NCBI RefSeq assembly: GCF_003626575.1
Contig: NZ_RBDY01000019.1
Coordinates: forward strand, 56,327-120,326
DNA: 64,000 bases
Source of the DNA: Streptomyces radicis
Lineage (GTDB): Bacteria > Actinomycetota > Actinomycetes > Streptomycetales > Streptomycetaceae
Direction of reading: 5' to 3'
Positions 32,497-40,969 of this stretch are shown here, piece by piece. How positions within the stretch are numbered: position 1 is the stretch's first letter; every line of letters starts with the position of its first letter. The notes beneath the pieces are model-generated. The model did not search any database and had not been told where the DNA came from. It worked only from the letters and a program-made list of their open reading frames with translations. The position numbers were made by a program, and so were the translations under genes.

Positions 32497-33647
32497 ACCC
32501 TCGCTCCCTTCGGGATCCGCCCCTTCGGGATCCGCAGCTCGACCTCCGTGCCCTGGCCCGGCACCGACACCCACGCCGCGCTGCCGCCCAGCTCGGCCAG
32601 CCGCCCCCGTATCGAGAGGGCCGCGCCGAGCCGCCCCTCCGCCTCGGCCGTGGCCAGGCGCCCCTCGGGGATGCCGGGGCCGTCGTCCCGCACGGTCACG
32701 AGCACCTCGCCGTCCTCGTCCTCGAGCAGGATCCACGCCTGGGCCGAAGGGCCCGCGTGGCGGCGGACGTTGTCCAACGCGGCGGCCACCGCCGCCGTCA
32801 GCTCGCGCGCCACGGGCGCGGGCAGCAGCACGGGCTCGCCGGGCCCCGCGTAGGTGACGCGCTCGCCCGCGCCCGTCGTTCCCGCGAGCAGCGTCCGCAG
32901 GTCGGTGCCCGCGGACGGGGCCGCGTCCTCGCGCGGCGCCCCGCCGCCCACGAGCGCGCGCAGCGCCCGTTCCTGCTCGCCCGCGAGCCTGCCGAGGTCG
33001 GCCGCCTCGCCGCCGATCGCGGTGCCACGGCGCTGCACCATCGCGAGCACCTGGAGCACGCTGTCGTGGATGTCGCGGGCCAGGCGCTCCCGTTCGCGGG
33101 TGGCCGCCTCGATGCGCAACGCCTTGGCCAGGGTCCGCTCGCTGGCCCGCACGACCTCGACGACATAGCCGATGGTGATCGCGGCCAGGCACACCAGCAG
33201 GCTGTTGTGCAGCATCGGCCCCGAGAAGTCGCCGTCCTCCACCATGTTCGCGGTGCCGACCACGACCGACGCCACCGCGGCCCAGCGCCAGCCGCCCTTG
33301 AGCGCCACGGCGAGCACGGGCCCCGCCACCCAGATCGTGGGCAGCGTGGGGCGCACGGCGTTCGACGGGTCGGCGAGCGGGCTGAGCAGGATCCCGACGA
33401 TGCCCACCGCGAGATCCGCCACCAGGAAGCGCGGCGAGCACGCCTCCGCGCCCCGCACCGCCCCGAACGTCAGCAGTGTCCACGCCGCGAGCGCCCCCAG
33501 ATACGCGATGGCCACCCCTGGCCGCCCGTAGTCCCCGTACGCGATGAGGAACAGCGTCACCGCGTACCCGAGCGTCAGCACCCGGTACGCGGTCAACGCG
33601 CGCCACATCGGCAGCTCCACGGCTCCCGCCGTCGGCTCCCCCGCCAT
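32493..33647 (-). CDS. membrane histidine kinase (MacS-like)
   Basis: 384 aa from ATG 33647 (GAGAGGG 6 nt upstream); GTG 33662, overlapping the acyltransferase stop, is in frame and also possible. Four to five membrane spans lie in the first 165 residues. The HisKA_3 dimerisation motif RERLARDIHDSVLQVLAMVQ holds the phospho-acceptor His, and the ATPase region has ALDNVRRHAG and VRDDGPGIPEGR. It is the partner of the following response regulator. The signal is unknown; there is no large extracellular domain, so sensing is probably within the membrane. Confidence 0.93.
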   Translation of the reverse strand: MAGEPTAGAVELPMWRALTAYRVLTLGYAVTLFLIAYGDYGRPGVAIAYLGALAAWTLLTFGAVRGAEACSPRFLVADLAVGIVGILLSPLADPSNAVRPTLPTIWVAGPVLAVALKGGWRWAAVASVVVGTANMVEDGDFSGPMLHNSLLVCLAAITIGYVVEVVRASERTLAKALRIEAATRERERLARDIHDSVLQVLAMVQRRGTAIGGEAADLGRLAGEQERALRALVGGGAPREDAAPSAGTDLRTLLAGTTGAGERVTYAGPGEPVLLPAPVARELTAAVAAALDNVRRHAGPSAQAWILLEDEDGEVLVTVRDDGPGIPEGRLATAEAEGRLGAALSIRGRLAELGGSAAWVSVPGQGTEVELRIPKGRIPKGARV

Positions 33648-33658
33648 CGTTCGCCCTC

Positions 33659-34405
33659 TCACCCCTTGGACGCCCCTTCGGGCTCCCCCTCGGATCCGCC
33701 GCCCTCGTCCGCCCGCTTCGCCTCGTCCGCCAGCATCCGCTTCGCCGCGGTGGCGTAGATGTCGACATACTCCTGCCCGGAGAGCTTCATGATGGCGTAC
33801 ATCACCTCATCGGTGATCGAACGCAGGATGAAACGATCCCCCTCCATCCCCTGGTAGCGGGAGAAGTCGAGGGGCGCGCCGATCCTGATGCCCGGGCGCA
33901 TCAGCTTGGGGACGACCTTGCCCGGCGGCTGGATCTTCTCCGTGTCGATCATCGCCACCGGCAGCACCGGCGCCCCCGTGGCCAGCGCGACGCGGGCGAG
34001 ACCGCCCGGCTTGCCGCGGTAGAGCCTCCCGTCGGGGGAACGCGTGCCCTCGGGGTAGATCCCGAACAGCTCGCCGCGCTCCAGCACCGCTATGCCGCTC
34101 CGTATCGCCGCCTCGCCCGCGCCCCTGGCGCCCGAGCGGTCCACCGGCAGCTGCCCGACGCCCCTGAAGAACGCCGCCGTCAGCCTGCCCTTGACGCCGG
34201 GGGAGGTGAAGTACTCCGCCTTGGCGATGAAGGTGACCTTGCGGTCGAGGACCGCGGGCAGGAAGAACGAGTCGGAGAACGACAGATGGTTGCTCGCCAG
34301 GATCGCGGGCCCCTCGGCGGGGACGTGCTCCTTGCCCTCCACCCATGGCCGGAACACGACCTTCAGCCCGGCCCCGACCGATACCTTCATCGCCCCGTAC
34401 AACAC
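33659..34405 (-). CDS. 1-acyl-sn-glycerol-3-phosphate acyltransferase family protein
   Basis: PlsC-fold acyltransferase in phospholipid synthesis. 248 aa from GTG 34405, chosen for the AGGAGGT 6-7 nt upstream. The catalytic NHxxxxD motif is NHLSFSD (His40, Asp45), the substrate motif is FGIYPEGTRSPDG, and VLPVAMIDTEKI follows. The C-terminus is charged. It is first in a likely acyltransferase-kinase-regulator operon (4-nt overlaps or close spacing). Confidence 0.93.
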   Translation of the reverse strand: MLYGAMKVSVGAGLKVVFRPWVEGKEHVPAEGPAILASNHLSFSDSFFLPAVLDRKVTFIAKAEYFTSPGVKGRLTAAFFRGVGQLPVDRSGARGAGEAAIRSGIAVLERGELFGIYPEGTRSPDGRLYRGKPGGLARVALATGAPVLPVAMIDTEKIQPPGKVVPKLMRPGIRIGAPLDFSRYQGMEGDRFILRSITDEVMYAIMKLSGQEYVDIYATAAKRMLADEAKRADEGGGSEGEPEGASKG

Positions 34406-34539
34406 CCCGCGACCTCCTGTCTGTGCGCCTGACCTTACTGGGCACCGGCGCCCATGGCGCCCGGTCGAGACGCCCGCGTAGGGTGACAGACGCCGCACAC
34501 GCGGATCCCGTGGAGCCGAGGACATACGGAGTCGAGCCG

Positions 34540-35310
34540 ATGCTGCTTCTTCCCGGAGCCGAGCCCTTCACGCACGACGGCTCGTCCACCGGCGTCCTGT
34601 TCTGCCACGGCTTCACCGGCACCCCGCAGTCGCTGCGCGCCTGGGCGGGGCACCTGGCGATACGCGGCATGACCGTATCGCTTCCGCTGCTCCCCGGGCA
34701 CGGCACCCGCTGGCAGGACCTTCAGCGCACCGGCTGGCAGGACTGGTACGCCACGGTGGACCGCGAGCTGAACGAGCTGCACCGCCGCTGCGAGCAGGTG
34801 TTCGTGTGCGGCCTCTCGATGGGGGGCGCGCTGGCGCTGCGCCTGGCGGCGCGCCGGGGTCAGGCCGTCAGCGGGCTCGCGCTGGTCAATCCGGCGATCA
34901 CATTTCCGCGGATCCAGGGCTACGCCCTGCCGGTGCTGCGCCATCTGCTGCCGACCGCGCGGGGGCTGATCTCGGACATCGCGAAGGACGGCGTGCGGGA
35001 GACCGGCTACGAGCGCGTCCCGCTGCACGCGGCCCACTCGATGCGGGCGCTCTTCGCCCTGGTGCGGGCCGAACTACCGCAGGTGACACAGCCGTTGCTG
35101 GTCATGCACAGCCGCGTCGACCACGTGGTGCCGCCCTCGGACTCCGCGGCCGTGCTGGCGGGCGTGTCCTCCGTGGACACGACCGAGCGCGTGCTCGAAT
35201 CCAGCTTTCATGTGGCCACCCTGGACCACGACGCGGAGCGTATCTTTCAAGAGACGGACGCCTTCATCACCCGGCTCGCGACAAGGAAGACTGCCCGTGA
35301 CGGAACGTGA
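34540..35310 (+). CDS. alpha/beta hydrolase (carboxylesterase type)
   Basis: 256 aa from ATG 34540; GTG 34510 is an in-frame alternative. Nucleophile elbow GLSMGG with Ser93, acid Asp194 (SRVDHVVPP), base His224 (SSFHVATLDHD) and the oxyanion strand LFCHGFTGTP fit the monoacylglycerol lipase/carboxylesterase (Est30-like) group. It diverges from the acyltransferase gene. Its end overlaps the start of the following small membrane-protein gene by 14 nt. Confidence 0.92.
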   Translation: MLLLPGAEPFTHDGSSTGVLFCHGFTGTPQSLRAWAGHLAIRGMTVSLPLLPGHGTRWQDLQRTGWQDWYATVDRELNELHRRCEQVFVCGLSMGGALALRLAARRGQAVSGLALVNPAITFPRIQGYALPVLRHLLPTARGLISDIAKDGVRETGYERVPLHAAHSMRALFALVRAELPQVTQPLLVMHSRVDHVVPPSDSAAVLAGVSSVDTTERVLESSFHVATLDHDAERIFQETDAFITRLATRKTARDGT

Positions 35311-35791
35311 CCAGGAGCGCGGGGACGGCCGCGACCCGATCGACGAGGAAGCCGCCTGGGCCGAGATCGTGGCCGGGTACGGGGATGAGCCCGCCGATCC
35401 CCCCGGGGTCTGGCCGCTGGGCTCGCCCGCCGTGGAGGAGGACAAGCTCGACGTCGGTGACACCGTCGAACGGGTGCACCTGGCCGAGCCGCCCACCGTC
35501 GAGGGCCCCAGGGACTGGGAGGCAGCCGAGGACGAGGAGGACGACCACTTCGTCCCGCCCGACCCGCCGCCGCTGCCCGAGACGGACCTCGCGACCAAGC
35601 TGGCGTGGGTCGCGGTCCTCGGCGGGCCGCTGCTGCTGATCGTGTCCGTGCTGCTCCAGCGCAGCATGACGTGGTGGATCGTCACCCTGGGCGTGGGCGG
35701 GTTCCTCGGGGGCTTCGCCACGCTGGTGAGCCGGATGCGGGACGGCAGGGACGACGACTGGACGGACCCGGGCAGCGGCGCGGTCGTCTGA
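35297..35791 (+). CDS. small acidic membrane protein, unknown function
   Basis: 164 aa from GTG 35297. The first two-thirds are acidic and Pro-rich (for example EAAEDEEDDHFVPPDPPPLP), followed by two membrane spans (LAWVAVLGGPLLLIVSVLL and WWIVTLGVGGFLGGFATLV) and a short charged tail. No family is recognised with certainty. It overlaps the hydrolase gene, so the two are co-transcribed. Similar proteins are commonly found at this locus in streptomycetes (recall). Confidence 0.8.
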   Translation: MTERDQERGDGRDPIDEEAAWAEIVAGYGDEPADPPGVWPLGSPAVEEDKLDVGDTVERVHLAEPPTVEGPRDWEAAEDEEDDHFVPPDPPPLPETDLATKLAWVAVLGGPLLLIVSVLLQRSMTWWIVTLGVGGFLGGFATLVSRMRDGRDDDWTDPGSGAVV

Positions 35792-35829
35792 GGCCGCGGT
35801 CGCGGCGGTCCCGGGGCGCGCGCCGCGGG

Positions 35830-36528
35830 TCAGGGGGCCCGAAGGCGCAGCCGCGCCAGCACCGGCAGGTGGTCGGTGGCCGCGACGAGGTCGGCCCTCG
35901 GCAGGGCGTCGGGGACCCCGCAGCCGAGGACGGTGATCCCGGGGGTGCACAGCACCGCGTCGATCCGCCGGGCCGGTGCCGCCGACGGCGAGGTCGGCTC
36001 CCCGCCCTCGGGCGCGGCGACGCGGGCGTCCACGAGCCGCTCGGTCAGCAGCCGGAACGCATGCCCTTCGGGCCCCTCGTTGAGGTCCCCCGCCAGCACG
36101 CCATCGGGCGCGCCCAGGCGTTCGAGGCGCTCGCGTACGAGCGGGGCGTGCCGGAGGCGTTCCGCGGCGCTCAGGCTCATGTGGCAGCTTGCGACGGCGA
36201 GGCGCGCGCCGTTCGCGAAACGGAGCACGGCCGAGGCCACGCCCCTGCGGTGCAGCCCCGGCGTGAACGGCAGCGTCGAGTCGGCCGTGGCCACGACGAG
36301 CGCCCTCGGCGCCGCCAGGATCATCGGCCCGCACGCCGTCGCGCCGCCGGTGACGTACATCAGGCCCGTGGCCCGCGCCAGCCGGGCGGCGCGGGCGCGC
36401 CACCCGGCGAAGCGCGGCGCCTCCTGCACGCACAGCACGTCGGGCGCACAGGCCCGGACGACCCGGGCGAGCGCGGCCTTGTCGTCGCGCAGGGAGCGGA
36501 CGTTGTAGCTGAGCAGCCGGATGTCCAC
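35830..36528 (-). CDS. endonuclease/exonuclease/phosphatase family protein
   Basis: 232 aa from GTG 36528. The metal-dependent EEP fold is shown by LLSYNVRSLRDD, VLCVQEAPR (catalytic Glu), GVLAGDLNEGPEG (Asp/Asn) and the terminal TDHLPVLARL (Asp-His). The substrate is not predictable; relatives include nucleases and sphingomyelinase or inositol-phosphatase-like enzymes. It has no signal peptide. It begins 8 nt after the glucokinase stop and is therefore likely co-transcribed with glkA. Confidence 0.9.
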   Translation of the reverse strand: MDIRLLSYNVRSLRDDKAALARVVRACAPDVLCVQEAPRFAGWRARAARLARATGLMYVTGGATACGPMILAAPRALVVATADSTLPFTPGLHRRGVASAVLRFANGARLAVASCHMSLSAAERLRHAPLVRERLERLGAPDGVLAGDLNEGPEGHAFRLLTERLVDARVAAPEGGEPTSPSAAPARRIDAVLCTPGITVLGCGVPDALPRADLVAATDHLPVLARLRLRAP

Positions 36529-36536
36529 GGCCCCGG

Positions 36537-37478
36537 TCAGCCCTGGCGGGCCAGGTCCGCCGCGCCCACCAGGCCTGCCCTGCCGCCGAGTTGGGCGGCG
36601 AGCACCTGGGCGTGCGGGCGGTTGGTGCTGCCGACGAGCCAGCGGCGGAACGACTTGCGGATCGGGTCGAGGACCAGGTCGCCCTCGTCGGAGACCCCGC
36701 CGCCCACGATGAAGGCGGACGGGTCGAACAGCGAGGCCAGGTCGGCGAGTCCGGCCCCGGCCCAGCGGGCCAGCTCGCGGAAGGAGTCGATCGCGACGCC
36801 GTCGCCCTGCCGGGCCGCGGCGCTGACGTGGCGGCCCTCGATGCCCTCGGGGGTGCCGTCGCCCAGCGCGAGCAGCACGGCGGCGGCCTCGGGCGTCGCG
36901 GCGGCGCGCTGCCTGGCGTATCGCACGAGGGCGCGGCCCGAGGCGTACTGCTCCCAGCAGCCCTGGCTGCCGCAGCCGCACAGCAGCCCGTCGGGCACGA
37001 CGCGGATGTGGCCGAACTCGCCCGCCACGCCGAAGCGGCCGCGGTGCAGGCGGCCGCCGATGATGATGCCGCCGCCGAGGCCCGTGCCCAGGGTGATGCA
37101 CACGACGTCGTCGTGGCCCGCGCCCGCGCCGAAGCGGAACTCGCCCCAGGCGGCGGCGTTGGCGTCGTTCTCCACCACGACGGACATCTCGACGCGCTGC
37201 TCGATCTTGTCCTTGAGCGCCTCGTGCCGCCACGCGATGTTCGGAGCGAAGAGGACGGTGGCGCGCTTGTCGTCGACGTAACCCGCGGCGCCGATGCCGA
37301 CGGCCTCGGCCCCCGTGCCCTTCCCCACCTTGGTGACCGCGTCGGCGATGGCCTCGACGACGCCCTCGGGGGTGGGTGGGGTCGCCACCTGGCGCGTGTC
37401 GAGGATCGTGCCGTCCTCGTCCACCACACCGGCCGCGATCTTCGTACCGCCGATATCGACGCCGATGGTCAGTCCCAT
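36537..37478 (-). CDS. glkA: ROK-family glucokinase
   Basis: ATP-dependent glucose phosphorylation; in Streptomyces GlkA is also central to carbon catabolite repression. 313 aa from ATG 37478 with GGAG 6-8 nt upstream. Signatures: phosphate loop IGVDIGGTKIAAGVV, catalytic VVVENDANAAAWGE, ITLGTGLGGGII, the zinc-binding CGCGSQGCWEQYASG and SLFDPSAFIVGGGVS. The upstream gap contains an unusually long perfect hairpin. Confidence 0.96.
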   Translation of the reverse strand: MGLTIGVDIGGTKIAAGVVDEDGTILDTRQVATPPTPEGVVEAIADAVTKVGKGTGAEAVGIGAAGYVDDKRATVLFAPNIAWRHEALKDKIEQRVEMSVVVENDANAAAWGEFRFGAGAGHDDVVCITLGTGLGGGIIIGGRLHRGRFGVAGEFGHIRVVPDGLLCGCGSQGCWEQYASGRALVRYARQRAAATPEAAAVLLALGDGTPEGIEGRHVSAAARQGDGVAIDSFRELARWAGAGLADLASLFDPSAFIVGGGVSDEGDLVLDPIRKSFRRWLVGSTNRPHAQVLAAQLGGRAGLVGAADLARQG

Positions 37479-37514
37479 CAGATCTCCTTCGCATGGACAG
37501 CGCTCCCCGCTCAC

Positions 37515-37558
37515 TCACGGCGAAGCGTCACCGCTCCCGCGGTGACGCTTCGCCGTGA
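37515..37558 (-). terminator. 20-bp perfect inverted repeat upstream of glkA
   Basis: tcacggcgaagcgtcaccgc and its exact complement are separated by tccc, 37 bp upstream of the glkA start and 130 bp past the DUF5304 gene, both on the minus strand. It is most simply a terminator for the upstream gene, but its position in the glkA leader could also matter for glkA expression. Confidence 0.65.
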
Positions 37559-37688
37559 CGGCCGAGTGAAACCCCTTCGCGGCCCGCATGTCCGCGAGGG
37601 GAGGAAACGCGAATCCCTCAAGTGATGTCAGATAATGCCCCGCCGGCGACCACGGTACCCGAGGGAGGCGGAGCGGCACCGTATCGGT

Positions 37689-38213
37689 TCAGCGATCGGT
37701 CGGGCGCCGGTCGGCGGGGCCCGCTCCGCCGCCGCCATCGGGCCCGCCCGTTTCGCCGGGCTCGTCCGCGCCCTTGCCCGGGTCCGTGGCCTTCTCCGCG
37801 CTCGGCTCCGCGCGCTCCACCGTCACATCGGGCGCGGGCCGCTCCCGGTCGGGGCCGAGCACCGCGGCGCGGTAGGCGGCGAGCAGCTCGTGGCCCGCGC
37901 CCGCGAGATGGTGGAGAACGTCGGCGTTCCGCTCGATCACGGGCTCGATGGCCGCCCTGGCCTGGGCGGCGAGGGGGCCCGCCGCCATGCCGACGCCGGG
38001 GCCGAGACCGGCGCCGAGGCGGCCGAGCCCCTCGGTGAGGGCGTCGGCGAGCCTGCGCAGCTCGTCGGCGGCGTCGCCTGGCCCCGGGCCTCGGGCCGCG
38101 CGGCGCCTGGCCCGCTCGTCGGCGAGGTCCTCCTCACAGGCCGTGGCCCAGGCGTCCTCGTCGGGGGGCGGGCCCGAGGGGCGCTCGGTGGAGTGCTCGC
38201 GCGCGTCGCTCAT
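37689..38213 (-). CDS. DUF5304 family protein
   Basis: 174 aa, cytoplasmic, acidic. The core ADELRRLADALTEGLGRLGA and AAQARAAIEPVIERNADVLH is the helical segment typical of the Streptomyces DUF5304 family. Both termini are low-complexity (Asp/Glu/Pro and Gly/Asp). The function is unknown. GGAGG lies 5-6 nt before the ATG. Confidence 0.8.
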   Translation of the reverse strand: MSDAREHSTERPSGPPPDEDAWATACEEDLADERARRRAARGPGPGDAADELRRLADALTEGLGRLGAGLGPGVGMAAGPLAAQARAAIEPVIERNADVLHHLAGAGHELLAAYRAAVLGPDRERPAPDVTVERAEPSAEKATDPGKGADEPGETGGPDGGGGAGPADRRPTDR

Positions 38214-38318
38214 GGGGACCTCCTTCGCGCGTGGACCGTCCCCATCGAGCCTACCCCGGGCGGCCGGGCGGCGAGGGGGCGGCGGCGGAGGCCCGCGACG
38301 GGGGCCGCGGCGGGAGGA

Positions 38319-38759
38319 CTAGACGCTCTCGACGCGCTTCTTCAGGCCGTCGAGGGCCCGGTCGATGATGACCTTCTCGGCCTTGCGCTTGATGGTGCCG
38401 AGCATCGGGATCTTGACGTCGACGGTGAGCTGGTAGGTGACCTCGGTGTGCGCGCCGTCGGCCGCGGGGGCCAGCAGGTAGGAGCCGTCGAGGGCGCGCA
38501 GCATGCGGGACTTCACCAGCGACCAGCTGACCTCGTGCTCGCCGTTCCACGTGTAGGCGAGGGTGTGCTCGTCCTTGATCGCCCCGGCGTCCAGGAGCAG
38601 CCTGACCTGCTCGGCGCGGCCGTCGGCGCCCGTGGAGAGCACCTCGGCCTCCTTCACCTCGCCCGTCCACTCGGGATAGCGGCCGAAGTCGGCGATCACC
38701 GCCATGACATCGGCCGGCTTGGCTTCGATGGTGATGCTCGACCTGGTGTGTTCGGCCAT
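38319..38759 (-). CDS. SRPBCC (START-like) family protein
   Basis: 146 aa with a polyketide-cyclase/dehydrase (START-like) fold: EHTRSSITIEAKPADVMAVI, FGRYPEWTGEVKEAEVL, TYQLTVDVKIPMLGTIKRKA and the C-terminal long helix KVIIDRALDGLKKRVESV. It probably binds a hydrophobic ligand; no specific role can be assigned. It is divergent from the acyl-CoA ligase gene, whose lipid substrate would fit a ligand carrier (inference). Confidence 0.88.
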   Translation of the reverse strand: MAEHTRSSITIEAKPADVMAVIADFGRYPEWTGEVKEAEVLSTGADGRAEQVRLLLDAGAIKDEHTLAYTWNGEHEVSWSLVKSRMLRALDGSYLLAPAADGAHTEVTYQLTVDVKIPMLGTIKRKAEKVIIDRALDGLKKRVESV

Positions 38760-38890
38760 CGCGTGGCTCCTCGCGCTTGTCCGCCGCTGCCGTTCGGGGG
38801 AAGGCTACCGCGAGCCGCGGCGGCGTCGGGCACGGGAGCGGAGCAGTAGGCTGCCGAATACCCCCGGACCATGACAGATGAGGAGCAGTG

Positions 38891-40732
38891 GTGCGCGAGT
38901 TCAGCCTGCCGGCGCGGTACGAGGTCTCCGGCGGTGAACACCTGCCAGGGCTGCTGCGGAGCACCGCGGAGCGCCACCCCGGGGTCGGGCTCATCGCCCG
39001 CCGGGAGGGCGCGGGTTGGCGGGACATGACCGCGCCCGCGTTCGTGGCGGAGGTGCGCGCGGTCGCGAAGGGGCTGCTGGCGTCGGGCGTGCGCCCGGGG
39101 CAGCGGGTGGGGCTCATGTCGCCCACGCGGTACGAGTGGACGCTGTTCGACTTCGCGATCTGGACGGCGGGCGCGGTCACCGTGCCGGTGTACGAGACGA
39201 GTTCGCCCGCCCAGATCGCCTGGAACCTCAGGGACTCGGGCGCCGTCGCCGCGGTCGTGTGCGACGCGGAGCGCCGGGCTGCCCTCGCCTCGGTCGGGCA
39301 CGACCTGCCCGAGCTGACCCGGATCTGGACGATGGATCCGGGGAAGGGCGAGGAAAGCGGCGGGGAGAACGGCGAGGGGAACGACGCCCCCGGCGCCGTC
39401 GCCGCGCTCACCGCCGCGGGAGCCGGGGTGAGCGACGCCGAGCTGGACGCCGCCACCGCGACGTTGACCGCCGAGTCCCCCGCGACGGTGATCTACACCT
39501 CGGGAACGACGGGCCGCCCCAAGGGATGTGTCCTCTCGCACCGGGCGTTCCTCGCCATGGGCCACGCCGTGGTGGCGTCGTCGGCGCCGCTGTTCCGCAC
39601 GGGCGACAGCTCGGTGCTGCTGTTCCTGCCGCTCGCCCATGTCTTCGCGCGCATGGTCGAGGTCGTCGCCCTGTGCGCGCCGATCCGCCTCGGCCATGTG
39701 CCCGACGCGCACACGCTGACCGACGACCTGGCGACGTTCCGCCCGACGATCGTCCTCGGCGTGCCCCGGGTCTTCGAGAAGCTCTTCAACGGCGCGCGGG
39801 CCGCCGCCAGGGAGCGGCGCATGGGCTGGCTCTTCGACCGCGCCGCCGCGGTCGCCATCGCCTACAGCCGTGCGCTCGACCGCCGTTCGGGCCCCGGCGT
39901 GCCACTGCGGCTGGCGCACCGGCTGGGCGACCGGCTGGTCTACCGGCGGATCAGGGACACGCTCGGCGGCCGCGCCACCCACGCGATCTCGGGCGGCGGG
40001 CCGCTCGGTGAACGCCTCGGGCACTTCTTCCGCGGCATCGGCTTCACCGTGCTCGAGGGCTACGGGCTCACCGAGACGTGCGCGCCCACGGCGTTCAACC
40101 CCTGTGACGCGCCGCGCATCGGGACCGTGGGCCTGCCGCTCGCCGGGTCGGCGGTGCGCGTGGCCGACGACGGCGAGGTGCTGGTGCGCGGCGACCACCT
40201 GTTCACCGGCTACCTGGGCGACGAGCGGGCCACGCGGGAGGCGATGGCGGGCGGTTGGTTCCACACGGGCGACCTGGGGTCGCTCGACACGGACGGCTAT
40301 CTGACCATCACGGGGCGCAAGAAGGAGATCCTGGTGACCGCGGGCGGCAAGAACGTCGCGCCCGCCGTCATCGAGGACCGGGTGCGGGCGCACGAGCTGA
40401 TCGCCGAGTGCATGGTGGTCGGCGACGGGCGCCCGTTCGTCGCGGCGCTCATCACGCTCGACGACGCGTTCCTGCGCCGCTGGGCGGGCCGCAACGGCCT
40501 CGGCGGCGTGCCGAGGGACGAGCTGCCGCGCCACCCGCTGCTGCTCGCCGCCGTGCAGAAGGCCGTGGACGACGGCAACGCCGCGGTCTCCCGGGCCGAG
40601 TCGGTGCGGAAGTTCCGGGTGCTGCCGGGGCAGTTCACGCAGGAGTCGGGCCACCTCACGCCGTCGCTCAAACTCAGGCGCCATGTGGTGGCGAAGGACT
40701 TCGCGGGCGAGATCGACGCGCTGTACCGCTGA
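38891..40732 (+). CDS. long-chain fatty-acid-CoA ligase (AMP-forming)
   Basis: 613 aa from GTG 38891; AGGAG at 38881 is better spaced for it than for GTG 38888. Adenylate-forming motifs are all present: P-loop VIYTSGTTGRPKGC, VLEGYGLTETCAPTAFNPCD, YLGDERAT, WFHTGDLGSLDTDGYLTITG and the catalytic-Lys region GRKKEILVTAGGKNVAP. It activates fatty acids for beta-oxidation or lipid synthesis. The MITE-like element lies about 70 bp past its stop. Confidence 0.95.
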   Translation: MREFSLPARYEVSGGEHLPGLLRSTAERHPGVGLIARREGAGWRDMTAPAFVAEVRAVAKGLLASGVRPGQRVGLMSPTRYEWTLFDFAIWTAGAVTVPVYETSSPAQIAWNLRDSGAVAAVVCDAERRAALASVGHDLPELTRIWTMDPGKGEESGGENGEGNDAPGAVAALTAAGAGVSDAELDAATATLTAESPATVIYTSGTTGRPKGCVLSHRAFLAMGHAVVASSAPLFRTGDSSVLLFLPLAHVFARMVEVVALCAPIRLGHVPDAHTLTDDLATFRPTIVLGVPRVFEKLFNGARAAARERRMGWLFDRAAAVAIAYSRALDRRSGPGVPLRLAHRLGDRLVYRRIRDTLGGRATHAISGGGPLGERLGHFFRGIGFTVLEGYGLTETCAPTAFNPCDAPRIGTVGLPLAGSAVRVADDGEVLVRGDHLFTGYLGDERATREAMAGGWFHTGDLGSLDTDGYLTITGRKKEILVTAGGKNVAPAVIEDRVRAHELIAECMVVGDGRPFVAALITLDDAFLRRWAGRNGLGGVPRDELPRHPLLLAAVQKAVDDGNAAVSRAESVRKFRVLPGQFTQESGHLTPSLKLRRHVVAKDFAGEIDALYR

Positions 40733-40800
40733 GCGCGGCGCCGGGCCCGCCGCACCCACCCGGGAGAGGCGGGGCGGCCACCATGGCCTGTCCCGCGGCC

Positions 40801-40969
40801 CTAGGGCCTGTCTGATAATCCCCGGTGGATCAGCGAGCGGCGGATGGCGCCCGCCTGGCAAGGCGCCGGATCGCAGCTCGTACTCAGCCGTACTCGCGCG
40901 ATTCGGCAACGCGGCCAGGCGGGATGCCAGTCGTCGCGAGCCCGCCGGGGATTGTCAGACAGGCCCTAG
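40801..40969. mobile_element. 169-bp MITE-like element with CTAG ends
   Basis: Terminal inverted repeats of about 25 bp (CTAGGGCCTGTCTGATAATC on the left; the right end in reverse complement differs at one position in these 20). The interior is also largely self-complementary, so the element could fold into one long hairpin. No coding capacity. It is bounded by CTAG, possibly the target duplication. It resembles a repeated element I recall between many Streptomyces genes; the parent transposon cannot be named from this sequence. Confidence 0.8.
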
